A DNA stretch of 12,812 bases from Burkholderia sp. (GTDB taxonomy: Bacteria > Pseudomonadota > Gammaproteobacteria > Burkholderiales > Burkholderiaceae), in NCBI GenBank assembly GCA_028292565.1, contig JAQGMD010000163.1, positions 1 to 12,812 on the forward strand, written 5' to 3'. Position 1 is the first letter of the stretch. Each line of letters starts with the position of its first letter. The position numbers and the translations under genes are program-made. The notes below the pieces were generated by a model. It did no database searches. It saw nothing but the letters and a program-made list of their open reading frames with translations, and was not told the origin of the DNA. This document shows, one piece after another, positions 1 through 7,383 of the stretch.

Positions 1-2153
1 AGGCGCTCGCTTTCCTTGATCACGATACCGAGGTATTCGGTTCGCTTCGTCGGCGGAAGCTCGGGATGATCACGCAGGATTTCCGAGAACGCGCGGATCG
101 ATGTCAGCGGCGTGCGCAGTTCATGCGTCACGGTCGAGACGAAGTCGTCCTTCATTTGATCCAGTTCGGTGAGCCGCTTGTTGGCTGCTTTCAGTTCAGC
201 CGTGGCGACCTGCAATTCGTGCGATTTCCGCTCCAGCTCGCGGCTGTATGCCATCACCTGGGAGGTTTCGTCCAGTATCGCCATCAGTTCATCTTGCCCG
301 AGCGGATGTTCGTCCACCACCGACGATATCACCGCTCGCGCCGATGCCGCACCAATCGCACCGGCAAGCTCGATTTCCGCGAATCGCACCAGGCTCGAAT
401 CCGCGGTCGGCACCCTGACGCTGCCGCGCTGATGATAGAAACGCGCAAACGCGTCAGCAGTGCGCTCGGCGCCGAGATAACGCCGCAACAATTCACGCAG
501 CGCATCCGTCGAGGCATTGCCGCGCCAAAGGCGCGCACCGAGCGCTTCACCTCGATCCGTATAGGCATCGACAAACAGGATCGCCTGGGTCTTTTCAACG
601 CTGTCCTGCCGGCCGACGAGTGACAAGCCGACATACAGGCCAGCGTTGAGCAGCATGCTCCAGAAAAAACCATGCGCGATCGGATCGGGCTCCGGCAGCC
701 CGAACAGATGCTCCGGCCTGAGCCAGGCAATGCCGAGAGGTCCCTCCGTCAAAAGACCGGCAGGCAGCCATCCCGACTGCGCAAACGATGGCAGTAAAAG
801 CGTGTAAGCCCAGAGCAGGAAGCCGGCGCCCAGCCCTGCCAGCGCGCCGCGCCGCGTGCCATTCTTCCAATAGAGTCCGCCCAGCATCGCCGGTGCGAAC
901 TGCGCAACCGCGGCGAATGAAATCAATCCTATCGATACGAGCGCGGCGGTTTCTCCCGCAAGCCGGAAGTAGGCATATCCCAGCATCATCAGCAGTACGA
1001 TCGCAGTGCGCCGGATGGCAATCAGCAGCCCGCCCAGGTCGGTGCGCTGGTTAAGCCGCAGCGACTTCACGCGTAACAGCAGCGGCATCACCAGGTCATT
1101 GCAAACCATGGTGCTGAGCGCAACCGACTCGACGATAATCATGCCGGTCGCCGCCGACAATCCGCCGATGAACACCAGCAGCGCCAGCGCTTCCTGCTGC
1201 GCGAGTAACGGCAGGCTGAGCACAAAGGTGTCGGCATCAGCACTCCCGGGAAAATGCATCAGGCCCGCGTAGGCAATCGGCAGTACGAAAATATTGATCG
1301 CCAACAGATACAGCGGCAGCAGCCAGACCGCCTTGTCCAGATGCTTCTCGTCGACGTTCTCTATCACAGCGACCTGGAACTGCCGCGGCAGGAACATGAT
1401 GGCCAGCATGGAAAGCACGATCAGGGCTGTCCAGTTGCCGAACTCAATTGTCGGCGAACCGGGAAATTCCCGTGCGCGCGCAAACAGGTCGCCGAAGCCG
1501 TCATACAGCCCCCACGTGACGAACACGCCGACTGCGAGGAACGCGGCGAGTTTCACCAACGATTCGAAGGCGATCGCGGCCACCATGCCTTCATGGCGTT
1601 CGGATGCATCGAGATGGCGGGTTCCGAACAGGATGGTGAAAGCGGCCAGCAACAGTGCGATGTATAGAGTTGTGTCAGCCCACCATCCGGCCGCCGGGTG
1701 GTAGTTCGTCATGACGGTAAAGCTCACGGAGATCGCCTTCAGCTGCAATGCGATATACGGCACGATGCCGATCACCGCGACCAGGGTGACCAGGCCGCCG
1801 AGGATCGCACTCTTGCCATAGCGCGACGCGACAAAGTCCGCGATCGACGTAATGCGGTTGGCCTTGCAGATGCGGATGATTTTGCGCAGTACTGTCCACC
1901 ACAGCGCCGCCATCAGTGTCGGGCCGAGGTATATCGGCAGGAAGCCGATCCCGCTCACCGCCGCCCGGCCGACGCTGCCATAAAAAGTCCAGGAGGTTGC
2001 GTACACTGCGAGCGACAGTGCATATATGGTGGGGCTGTTGATGATGCTCGCGCCGGCAGCCGCGCGCTTGTCACCGTAATAGGCGATCGCAAACAGCACG
2101 CCGAGATAAGCGAACGACGCCAGTACGATGAGCCAGCCATGCGGGAGTTCCAT
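1..2153 (-). CDS. SLC5-type transporter-like sensor histidine kinase (CrbS/CbrA type), 3' end outside window
   Basis: The frame stays open from an ATG at 2153 to the window edge, giving 717 codons. Residues 1 to about 515 are hydrophobic, with many membrane segments, and resemble sodium:solute symporters of the PutP/SLC5 family. About 525-610 is a soluble region at the place where CbrA and CrbS kinases carry a STAC-type domain. About 630-668 is a predicted coiled coil rich in Glu, Lys and Leu. A HisKA H-box follows, VTHELRTPLTSIR, with the phospho-accepting His at residue 677. The ATPase domain must lie off the left edge. A purine-rich AGGGGA precedes the start. The gene follows actP on the same strand after 114 bases, so co-transcription is likely. 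In Vibrio and Pseudomonas, CrbS with its regulator CrbR controls acetyl-CoA synthetase and acetate use; a similar role here is inferred from family and neighbours. The kinase assignment is firm, but the exact orthologue is not. Confidence 0.9.
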   Translation of the reverse strand, partial: MELPHGWLIVLASFAYLGVLFAIAYYGDKRAAAGASIINSPTIYALSLAVYATSWTFYGSVGRAAVSGIGFLPIYLGPTLMAALWWTVLRKIIRICKANRITSIADFVASRYGKSAILGGLVTLVAVIGIVPYIALQLKAISVSFTVMTNYHPAAGWWADTTLYIALLLAAFTILFGTRHLDASERHEGMVAAIAFESLVKLAAFLAVGVFVTWGLYDGFGDLFARAREFPGSPTIEFGNWTALIVLSMLAIMFLPRQFQVAVIENVDEKHLDKAVWLLPLYLLAINIFVLPIAYAGLMHFPGSADADTFVLSLPLLAQQEALALLVFIGGLSAATGMIIVESVALSTMVCNDLVMPLLLRVKSLRLNQRTDLGGLLIAIRRTAIVLLMMLGYAYFRLAGETAALVSIGLISFAAVAQFAPAMLGGLYWKNGTRRGALAGLGAGFLLWAYTLLLPSFAQSGWLPAGLLTEGPLGIAWLRPEHLFGLPEPDPIAHGFFWSMLLNAGLYVGLSLVGRQDSVEKTQAILFVDAYTDRGEALGARLWRGNASTDALRELLRRYLGAERTADAFARFYHQRGSVRVPTADSSLVRFAEIELAGAIGAASARAVISSVVDEHPLGQDELMAILDETSQVMAYSRELERKSHELQVATAELKAANKRLTELDQMKDDFVSTVTHELRTPLTSIRAFSEILRDHPELPPTKRTEYLGIVIKESER

Positions 2154-2267
2154 TCATTCCCCTGCTCGAACTGGGTTTACCCGGAAATTGGCCCATACAA
2201 TCCTGGCAATGCAGCAATCAGCAGTTGTGGGTAATGCCCAGCGCAAGCGGGAGAGGGGAGCGACACA
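2154..2267. other. Spacer between actP and the sensor kinase gene
   Basis: This 114-base gap lies between the actP stop and the kinase start on the minus strand. Only a short TGGG-TAATG-CCCA inverted repeat is visible (2227-2239), with no run of T after it, so no convincing terminator was found. Read-through from actP into the kinase gene is therefore plausible. Confidence 0.4.
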
Positions 2268-3962
2268 CTAATGCCCCGACGCACCCGCCGCACCGATCCC
2301 CGTCTCCGATCGCACCTTCTGCGCAATGTATCCTTGCCGGTCCAGGCGGCCGCGCTCTTGCGTGTCAAGAACTGAAAACAGCCAGATACCGAGAAAACCC
2401 GCCGTCATCGAAAACAGCGCGGGCGAGGTATACGGGAAAATCGCCTCCTTGTTGTGCAGCACATCGACCCACACCGACTTCGACAGTATCGTCAGGCCCA
2501 CCGCCGTAATGAGACCGAGGAAGCCGCCAATGGTGACGCCGCGCGTCGTACACCCTTTCCATAGCACTGACATGAACAGCACCGGAAAATTGGCCGAAGC
2601 CGCGACGGCAAATGCCAACGAGACCATGAAGGCAATATTCTGGTTTTCGAACACAATGCCGAGAACCACCGCAACAATGCCCAATGCGACAGTTGTAATG
2701 CGTGAGACGCGCAGTTCCTTGTCGCTGCTCGCCTGGCCCTTCTTCACCACGGTAGCGTAGAGGTCGTGCGATACGGCAGACGCACCGGACAGCGTGAGGC
2801 CGGCCACCACGGCAAGTATGGTGGCAAAGGCGACCGCCGATATGAAGCCGAGGAACACATTGCCGCCGACCGCGTGCGCCAGATGCACGGCCGCCATGTT
2901 ATCGCCGCCAAGCAGCTTGCCGACCGCATCCTTGTACACGGGATTGGTGCTTACCAGGACGATGGCGCCGAAGCCGATGATGAAGGTCAGCAGATAGAAA
3001 TAGGCAATCCATGTCGTAGCCCAGAACACTGACTTTCGCGCCTCCTTCGCGCTCGGCACGGTGAAGAAGCGCATCAGGATATGGGGCAAGCCGGCGGTGC
3101 CGAACATCAGCGCCATGCCAAAGGAGATCGCGGAGATCGGATCCTTGATGAAGGTGCCCGGGCCCATGATGGCCTCATGTTTCGGATGAACTTCAATCGC
3201 CTTCGCAAACAGCGTCGAGGGGTTGAAGTTTGCTTCCCGCAGCACCATGATGACCATGAAAGTAGCGCCGGCAAGCAGCATCATGGCCTTGATGATCTGC
3301 ACCCAGGTTGTGGCCGTCATGCCGCCGAAGAGCACATAGACCATCATCAGTGTTCCGACGATGACGACCGCAATCCAATATTCCAGCCCGAACAGCAGCT
3401 TGATCAACTGGCCGGCGCCGACCATTTGGGCGATCAGGTAAAACGCTACCACCACCAGCGTGCCTGATGCTGCGAATACCCGGACCGGGGCCTGTTGAAA
3501 ACGGTATGCGGCGACATCAGCAAATGTGAAGCGCCCCAGATTGCGCAATCGTTCCGCCATCAGGAAGGTAAGCACCGGCCAGCCCACCAGGAAGCCGATC
3601 GAGTAAATCAGGCCGTCATAACCGTTCAGGTAAACCGCCGCGGATATCCCGAGAAACGATGCGGCGGACATGTAGTCGCCGGCAATCGCAAGTCCATTCT
3701 GGAAGCCGGTGATGCCGCCGCCGGCAGTATAGAAATCCGCTGCCGACTTGGTCTTGGCGGCGGCCCATTTGGTGATGAACAGGGTGAACACCACAAAGAC
3801 GCCGAACATCGTGATCGCGGTCCAGTTGACTGGCTGCTTTTGCGCCGGGCCGAGATCAGCGGCTGCCCATGCGAGGCTGCTGTATGCCAACAGCGCGAGG
3901 ATGACGCCGCTGCTTTTGAGGTTCGCGCTTTTAAGTTTCGCGCTTTCAGGTGTTGATTTCAA
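2268..3962 (-). CDS. actP: Cation/acetate symporter ActP
   Basis: This 564-residue protein follows E. coli ActP, a secondary transporter of acetate and glycolate of the sodium:solute symporter family (549 residues), along most of its length. Shared landmarks are a signal-like N-terminus ending near residue 34 (AWAAA), [20 protein letters not shown] at about 78-97, [52 protein letters not shown] and a C-terminal RSETGIG. It acts in the inner membrane and takes up short-chain monocarboxylates. The start is TTG, and its first bases form TTGA with the stop of the upstream DUF485 gene. A strong AAGGAGG lies just ahead inside that gene, which supports both the start and translational coupling. Residues 7-16 ([10 protein letters not shown]) come from an imperfect 15-base tandem duplication. 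Family identity is near certain; the exact substrate range is inferred. Confidence 0.96.
   Translation of the reverse strand: MKSTPESAKLKSANLKSSGVILALLAYSSLAWAAADLGPAQKQPVNWTAITMFGVFVVFTLFITKWAAAKTKSAADFYTAGGGITGFQNGLAIAGDYMSAASFLGISAAVYLNGYDGLIYSIGFLVGWPVLTFLMAERLRNLGRFTFADVAAYRFQQAPVRVFAASGTLVVVAFYLIAQMVGAGQLIKLLFGLEYWIAVVIVGTLMMVYVLFGGMTATTWVQIIKAMMLLAGATFMVIMVLREANFNPSTLFAKAIEVHPKHEAIMGPGTFIKDPISAISFGMALMFGTAGLPHILMRFFTVPSAKEARKSVFWATTWIAYFYLLTFIIGFGAIVLVSTNPVYKDAVGKLLGGDNMAAVHLAHAVGGNVFLGFISAVAFATILAVVAGLTLSGASAVSHDLYATVVKKGQASSDKELRVSRITTVALGIVAVVLGIVFENQNIAFMVSLAFAVAASANFPVLFMSVLWKGCTTRGVTIGGFLGLITAVGLTILSKSVWVDVLHNKEAIFPYTSPALFSMTAGFLGIWLFSVLDTQERGRLDRQGYIAQKVRSETGIGAAGASGH
3918..3947 (-). 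repeat. Imperfect 15-bp tandem duplication in the actP 5' end
   Basis: Two adjacent 15-base units (3933-3947 and 3918-3932) match at 12 of 15 positions. On the minus strand both carry the core AAAGCGCGAA. They encode SAKLK and SANLK in the non-conserved N-terminal tail of ActP, ahead of the signal-like segment. The unit length preserves the frame. Confidence 0.7.
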
Positions 3963-4264
3963 AGCCCCTCCTTGCGGATTTCGGCCGTAAGATCATCGAA
4001 TTCGTGATTGGCGCGCCAAACATAAATACCGGTAATGACCACCGTAAAGACGATCACGAAAAGCCCGATGGGAATACCCCAGGTAATCACGCTATCGCCG
4101 ATTCTCGCGGAAAGAAATTCCTTGTTGAATGCAATCAACAGGATGTAGCCGTAATACACGACCATCATGAGCGCGGTAAGGGTCCAGCCGAAGGAGGTTC
4201 GCTTCGCGACGAGTTGCTGATACCTGGGGTTGGACTCTATTCTTTGAACCAGATCGCTTTCCAT
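3959..4264 (-). CDS. yjcH: DUF485 inner-membrane protein YjcH
   Basis: This 101-residue protein has two membrane segments (about 25-46 and 60-82) and matches the DUF485/YjcH family in length and signature. Visible signatures are QRIESNPRY near the N-terminus, [21 protein letters not shown] at 63-67 and [13 protein letters not shown] at about 78-90. E. coli YjcH has the same order and ends its second helix with TGIYIWRAN. The family is almost always encoded directly ahead of actP, and a role as accessory subunit or assembly partner of the symporter is commonly assumed but not established. The ATG start is preceded by AAGGAGA with a 5-base spacer. Its stop overlaps the TTG start of actP by 4 bases. 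It is the first gene of the minus-strand acetate operon. Confidence 0.95.
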   Translation of the reverse strand: MESDLVQRIESNPRYQQLVAKRTSFGWTLTALMMVVYYGYILLIAFNKEFLSARIGDSVITWGIPIGLFVIVFTVVITGIYVWRANHEFDDLTAEIRKEGL

Positions 4265-4278
4265 GCCTGTCTCCTTCC

Positions 4279-4296
4279 ATCCCCATGCCAGGGGAT
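4279..4296 (-). promoter_or_regulatory. Leader hairpin next to the yjcH Shine-Dalgarno
   Basis: ATCCCC and GGGGAT form a perfect 6-bp stem around the loop ATGCCA. On the minus strand it would lie in the yjcH leader, two bases upstream of the AAGGAGA Shine-Dalgarno (4270-4276). Such placement can affect ribosome access or mRNA stability; the function is inferred. Confidence 0.4.
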
Positions 4297-4353
4297 CATC
4301 GTGCCCTGTGGGGTTGCACGGTTTTTCCTCAACTCAGGATACGCCCGGTCCAT

Positions 4354-4369
4354 TGCGGAATAAACCGCA
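4354..4369. repeat. Inverted repeat in the yjcH/ADH divergent intergenic region
   Basis: TGCGG-AATAAA-CCGCA is a 5-bp inverted repeat with a 6-base AT-rich centre, midway between the divergent yjcH and dehydrogenase genes. It could be an operator half-site pair or a leader hairpin. No regulator family can be assigned from it, and no confident -35/-10 pair was found in this region for either gene. Confidence 0.3.
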
Positions 4370-4511
4370 TGTTGTGCCCGCCTTAGCAAATATCAATCGG
4401 CATATGACTGAACTGACCTGAGGAACTGCATCGTATGAATGCAGGTCCATCAGGATGCCTTGCGGGGCGCTGTACAAAATCACTCCAGGCAATCTAATTA
4501 CAGGAATCAAC

Positions 4512-5579
4512 ATGCTTCGATCAATTGGTTATGGCGCTACGGATGCGCACTCCCCTTTGCACACGTTACGCTTCGAGCGCCGCGAGCCGGGGCCGTACGA
4601 CGTGCAAATCGAAATTCTGTACTGCGGCGTCTGCCATTCAGACCTGCATACGGTGCGCAACGAGTGGGGCAATACCGTTTATCCGGTGGTGCCGGGTCAT
4701 GAGATCGTCGGGCGTGTGACCCGCACCGGCGAACATGTCACCCGTTTCAGGGAAGGTGATATTGCGGGCGTCGGATGCATGGTCGACTCCTGCCAGCATT
4801 GCGCCAGTTGCGCCGAAGGCCTGGAGCAGTACTGCGAAAATGGTTTTGTCGGCACCTACAACGGTGAAGAGATGCATACCGGCGGCATGACCTATGGTGG
4901 CTATGCGAGCAACATTGTTGTAAGGGAGAATTTCGTCCTGCGGATATCCGATAAGCTCGATCCGGCTGCGGCGGCGCCACTTTTATGCGCGGGGATCACC
5001 ACCTGGTCGCCGTTGCGCCATTGGAAGGTTGGCAAGGGACACAAGGTCGGCGTCGTCGGCCTCGGCGGATTGGGTCATATGGGTATCAAGCTGGCTCGCG
5101 CATTGGGTGCGCATGTGGTGCTGTTTACCACCTCACCTAACAAGCGGGAAGATGCGCTGCGACTCGGCGCTCACGAGGTGGTGGTATCTAAGAATGCAAG
5201 CGAAATGGCTGCGCATGAAAACACCTTCGATTTCATCCTGAACACAGTTGCCGCTCCGCATAGCCTCGATGCGTTCCTTGTATTGCTCAAGCGAGAAGGC
5301 ACGATGACGCTGGTCGGCGCGCCGGCCACTCCGCATCCGTCGCCGCAGGTCTTCAACCTCATCATGAAGCGCAGGAAACTGGCCGGCTCGCTCATCGGCG
5401 GAATCGCGGAGACGCAGGAAATGCTGGATTTCTGCGCCGAACACAACATCGCTTCCGACATCGAACTGATACCGATTCAGGACATCAACGAGGCCTACGA
5501 ACGGATGCTGAAGAGCGACGTGAAGTATCGCTTTGTGATCGATATGGCGTCATTGCAAAACGAGGCGGCATCCGGATAG
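4512..5579 (+). CDS. Zinc-dependent alcohol/aldehyde dehydrogenase, YahK/cinnamyl-alcohol dehydrogenase group
   Basis: This 355-residue medium-chain dehydrogenase starts at ATG 4512, where AGGA lies 7 bases upstream. A longer in-frame start at 4455 adds 19 residues that the family lacks. Catalytic zinc ligands fit Cys41-His42 (CGVCHSD), His63-Glu64 (PGHE) and Cys159 (LLCAGIT). The structural zinc site is Cys94, Cys97, Cys100 and Cys108. The Rossmann turn is GLGGLG at 183-188, followed by a TTSPNK stretch at the end of the next strand, as in NADPH-using YahK and CAD-type enzymes. It is a cytosolic enzyme that probably reduces aldehydes to alcohols or the reverse; the substrate is unknown. It is divergent from the acetate operon, so a link to C2 metabolism is possible but not shown. 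Confidence 0.95.
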   Translation: MLRSIGYGATDAHSPLHTLRFERREPGPYDVQIEILYCGVCHSDLHTVRNEWGNTVYPVVPGHEIVGRVTRTGEHVTRFREGDIAGVGCMVDSCQHCASCAEGLEQYCENGFVGTYNGEEMHTGGMTYGGYASNIVVRENFVLRISDKLDPAAAAPLLCAGITTWSPLRHWKVGKGHKVGVVGLGGLGHMGIKLARALGAHVVLFTTSPNKREDALRLGAHEVVVSKNASEMAAHENTFDFILNTVAAPHSLDAFLVLLKREGTMTLVGAPATPHPSPQVFNLIMKRRKLAGSLIGGIAETQEMLDFCAEHNIASDIELIPIQDINEAYERMLKSDVKYRFVIDMASLQNEAASG

Positions 5580-5594
5580 CAATGAGGTGCACCG

Positions 5595-5618
5595 ACGCCG
5601 GACCGTCCGATCCGGCGT
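5595..5618. terminator. GC-rich hairpin after the dehydrogenase gene
   Basis: ACGCCGGA and TCCGGCGT form a perfect 8-bp stem around an 8-base loop, starting 16 bases after the dehydrogenase stop codon. No T-run follows on either strand, so it is not a standard intrinsic terminator. It may be a 3' stabilising hairpin or a bidirectional stop, since HU is convergent from the other side. Confidence 0.4.
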
Positions 5619-5699
5619 GAAGCGAAAACTGCGGGGGAGACACACGGGGTTGCGATGAGCGCGGCTGTGGCACCTATCGCATTTTGTGCTGTAACGAAC

Positions 5700-5975
5700 T
5701 TACTTATTCACCGCGTCTTTGAATGCTTTGCCGGCGGAGAATTTGACCGTCTTGGCGGCGGCAATCTTGATTTCTTCTCCGGTGCGCGGATTGCGGCCGG
5801 TACGCTCTGCGCGCGAGCCGGAGGCGAAGGTGCCGAATCCGACGAGCTGCACTGTATCGCCGTTAGTTACGGCCTTGACCACGTTGTCGATGATCGAGTC
5901 CAGCGCGCGTTGGGCTGCTGCTTTGGACAGGTCGCAATCTGCTGCAATAGCGTCGATGAGTTCAGTTTTGTTCAT
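5700..5975 (-). CDS. hupB: DNA-binding protein HU-beta
   Basis: This 91-residue protein has the usual HU length and sequence: [11 protein letters not shown] at the start, VGFGTF at 45-50, the DNA-binding arm signature [11 protein letters not shown] at 59-69 with the intercalating Pro63, and the C-terminal [15 protein letters not shown] is an abundant nucleoid protein that bends and compacts DNA without sequence specificity. The ATG is preceded by AAGGAT with a 5-base spacer, and an extended -10 lies 28 to 36 bases upstream. The gene stands alone and convergent to the dehydrogenase. IHF subunits are the main alternative, but the sequence fits HU-beta better. Confidence 0.95.
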   Translation of the reverse strand: MNKTELIDAIAADCDLSKAAAQRALDSIIDNVVKAVTNGDTVQLVGFGTFASGSRAERTGRNPRTGEEIKIAAAKTVKFSAGKAFKDAVNK

Positions 5976-6002
5976 ACAACATCCTTGTTTGAAAGAGTCG
6001 GG

Positions 6003-6011
6003 ATTCTAGCA
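6003..6011 (-). promoter_or_regulatory. Extended -10 promoter of the HU gene
   Basis: The minus strand reads TGCTAGAAT, an extended -10 (TGN plus TAGAAT, 5 of 6 to consensus). No good -35 is seen at the expected distance, as is common for extended -10 promoters. It predicts a start near 5996 and a leader of about 20 bases carrying the AAGGAT ribosome site. Confidence 0.5.
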
Positions 6012-6344
6012 CTAGAGAATCGATTTGGTTGTTGCTTCTTTGTTGATATAGCTAACAAATTCAACACTGGATAAGCCTGCGCGGCCGCAAACCGGAAGTC
6101 CGTCCGCCTTGCGTCACATGGGTATCTTGAACGGCGCAAGATGAAACCATACCAGAACATTACGCTTCGTGGCTCAGTGGACATGCTTTACATGATTGCA
6201 TAACCGCAACGGCACCATGTCAGAGCGGGGATCGTCGACGCGTCGGTTGCAGTCCACCATTTAACCAACACACTACCCTTGCACAATGCATCCAATGCGC
6301 TCAAGACATAGACAGCAAGCGTAGCCGTGATAGCATGTCCCTGG
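6012..6344. other. Gene-poor spacer between HU and the small membrane protein
   Basis: No supported gene was found here. A 68-codon minus-strand frame (6188-6394) has a hydrophobic patch but no ribosome binding site or recognisable family. The stretch is less GC-rich in parts near the HU promoter and otherwise unremarkable. A fragment resembling a tRNA D-arm (GGCTCAGTGG, around 6171) has no cloverleaf around it. Confidence 0.5.
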
Positions 6345-6373
6345 TTGGCTTCAGGCATTTTTCGAGGTATTAC
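6345..6373 (+). promoter_or_regulatory. Candidate sigma70-type promoter for the 6457 gene
   Basis: TTGGCT (6345-6350) and TATTAC (6368-6373) are separated by exactly 17 bases. Each matches the consensus at 4 of 6 positions. It would start transcription about 75 bases before the ATG at 6457. This is a moderate match only. Confidence 0.3.
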
Positions 6374-6456
6374 AAGAGGCAACAGCAGAGGCATCAGCGT
6401 TAACTATTTCTTACTGGCGTCACGGAATTCCGACCGGCCAGTGCAGGGAGAAAAAG

Positions 6457-6762
6457 ATGGGTGAGTCCCAACTGGTGATGTTAGCCGAGCAACTAGCGGT
6501 CGCGCTGCTTGCTCCTTTTGCATGGCTTGTTATATGCAAGACAATACGCGGATTGCGGTGCCGGGTCGGTTTCAGTTACAGCATTGCATCCTTAATGGTC
6601 CTGATCACCTGCCTGGCGCAGCCGACGGGCCTCACTGCGCCCGGAGCGATTGCCGCTGTTATCGTCCTTGCAATCCTCTACGGCATGTACCGGCGCGCGT
6701 TGCGTAAGCAAAGCTTCGAGGCATCTACCATCATCAGTTACGAAAATCACGACATCTTCTGA
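6457..6762 (+). CDS. Small three-helix membrane protein, unknown function
   Basis: This 101-residue protein starts at an ATG with AGGGAG six bases upstream. Three hydrophobic segments are visible at about 8-27, 38-55 and 62-78, with basic residues between the first two (CKTIRGLRCR) and after the third (MYRRALRKQ). The positive-inside rule does not give one clear orientation, so topology is uncertain. The C-terminal 20 residues are polar. I do not recognise a family. The strong ribosome site, the stop just before a new promoter element and the coherent hydrophobic pattern argue that it is a real gene. It stands alone, with the lipoprotein gene 91 bases downstream. Confidence 0.7.
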   Translation: MGESQLVMLAEQLAVALLAPFAWLVICKTIRGLRCRVGFSYSIASLMVLITCLAQPTGLTAPGAIAAVIVLAILYGMYRRALRKQSFEASTIISYENHDIF

Positions 6763-6791
6763 TCCAGTTGCGCAGTTAAAAAATCAACAAC

Positions 6792-6800
6792 TGATATAAA
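6792..6800 (+). promoter_or_regulatory. Extended -10 promoter upstream of the lipoprotein gene
   Basis: TGATATAAA is an extended -10 (TGN plus TATAAA, 5 of 6 to consensus). It predicts a start near 6807, about 47 bases ahead of the ATG at 6854, and places a strong hairpin at the very 5' end of the transcript. Confidence 0.45.
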
Positions 6801-6809
6801 AGGCTCGAA

Positions 6810-6831
6810 GCCGCCGGAAGCGACCGGCGGC
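6810..6831 (+). other. GC-rich hairpin at the 5' end of the lipoprotein mRNA
   Basis: GCCGCCGG and CCGGCGGC form a perfect 8-bp stem around the 6-base loop AAGCGA. It sits between the extended -10 and the lipoprotein ATG. It could protect the 5' end of the lipoprotein mRNA or end transcription of the preceding membrane-protein gene. Only a weak T stretch (CATTTCC) follows. Confidence 0.5.
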
Positions 6832-6853
6832 CATTTCCACCGCGGGCCTGCAT

Positions 6854-7300
6854 ATGCATGCGTTACCCCCATCGATCCTGTCTCTGCTTTTATTGACCGC
6901 CTGCGCGTCCCCTGCACCGACGCGGGACGCGTTAATGACGCTTCCACCCGAAGAGGTGTTCGAAGTCAGGGACACCGCGCCTGTTCCCGCTGCCATGGCC
7001 TACGCAAACATACTTGAACGAGCGCAGCAATGTTGGCAGCGCCCCGATCGGAGGCTGGACGCCGACTCTTACACTTCGCGCATCGGCCTTGCGCGGTTAA
7101 GTGTGACGAAGTTGCCGGGAGACGTCTCACCTGGCGTGGTGTTGGTAGTGGTTGAGGTATCACGGCAGGCAGAAGACGGGGATGAGAGGTCGCGACTCGT
7201 AGCAAGAAGCCTGGTCGCAACGCGCGAGCGCATGCATGACCTGCAGAACTTGCGCGTGTGGGCCGAAGGGAAGAAACCTCCGTGCGCAGGCTCACCATGA
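6854..7300 (+). CDS. Predicted lipoprotein, unknown function
   Basis: This 148-residue protein has a short hydrophobic leader (ILSLLLL) ending in the lipobox LTAC, with lipidated Cys17 followed by Ala, which would predict outer-membrane sorting. The n-region is unusual because it has no Lys or Arg, only His2, so the true start is less certain, and no strong ribosome site precedes the ATG. The mature part contains an AYANILERAQQCWQRP helix with one Cys, a basic and polar middle, and a VVLVVVEVSRQ beta-like strand followed by a charged helix (about 108-138). No named family is recognised. It lies between a small membrane protein and the HPP-CBS gene on the same strand. Confidence 0.75.
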   Translation: MHALPPSILSLLLLTACASPAPTRDALMTLPPEEVFEVRDTAPVPAAMAYANILERAQQCWQRPDRRLDADSYTSRIGLARLSVTKLPGDVSPGVVLVVVEVSRQAEDGDERSRLVARSLVATRERMHDLQNLRVWAEGKKPPCAGSP

Positions 7301-7320
7301 AGCCGCAGTGAAAGCCGCAG
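7300..7320 (+). repeat. Short direct repeat at the lipoprotein stop codon
   Basis: AAGCCGCAG occurs at 7300-7308 and again at 7312-7320, a 12-base period that begins in the last base of the lipoprotein stop. A third partial copy (AAAGCCGG) follows near 7331. It may be replication slippage; no function is claimed. Confidence 0.4.
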
Positions 7321-7383
7321 ATATGTTGTAAAGCCGGCCATTTTTGTCCGGGCATAACACGACTTGGCCATGGAGTGGCATTC

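Noticed and set aside
3081..3467. 128-codon plus-strand frame opposite actP
   Set aside because: Shadow of the well-matched actP gene, with a His/Asp-rich composition typical of antisense frames.
5655..6074. 139-codon plus-strand frame across the HU gene
   Set aside because: It is antisense to the well-supported HU gene, its ribosome site is badly spaced, and no family is recognisable.
6171..6260. tRNA-like GGCTCAGTGG segment
   Set aside because: No acceptor stem, anticodon arm or T-arm can be paired around it.
6188..6394. 68-codon minus-strand frame with a hydrophobic stretch
   Set aside because: No ribosome binding site, no recognisable family, and a composition typical of chance frames.
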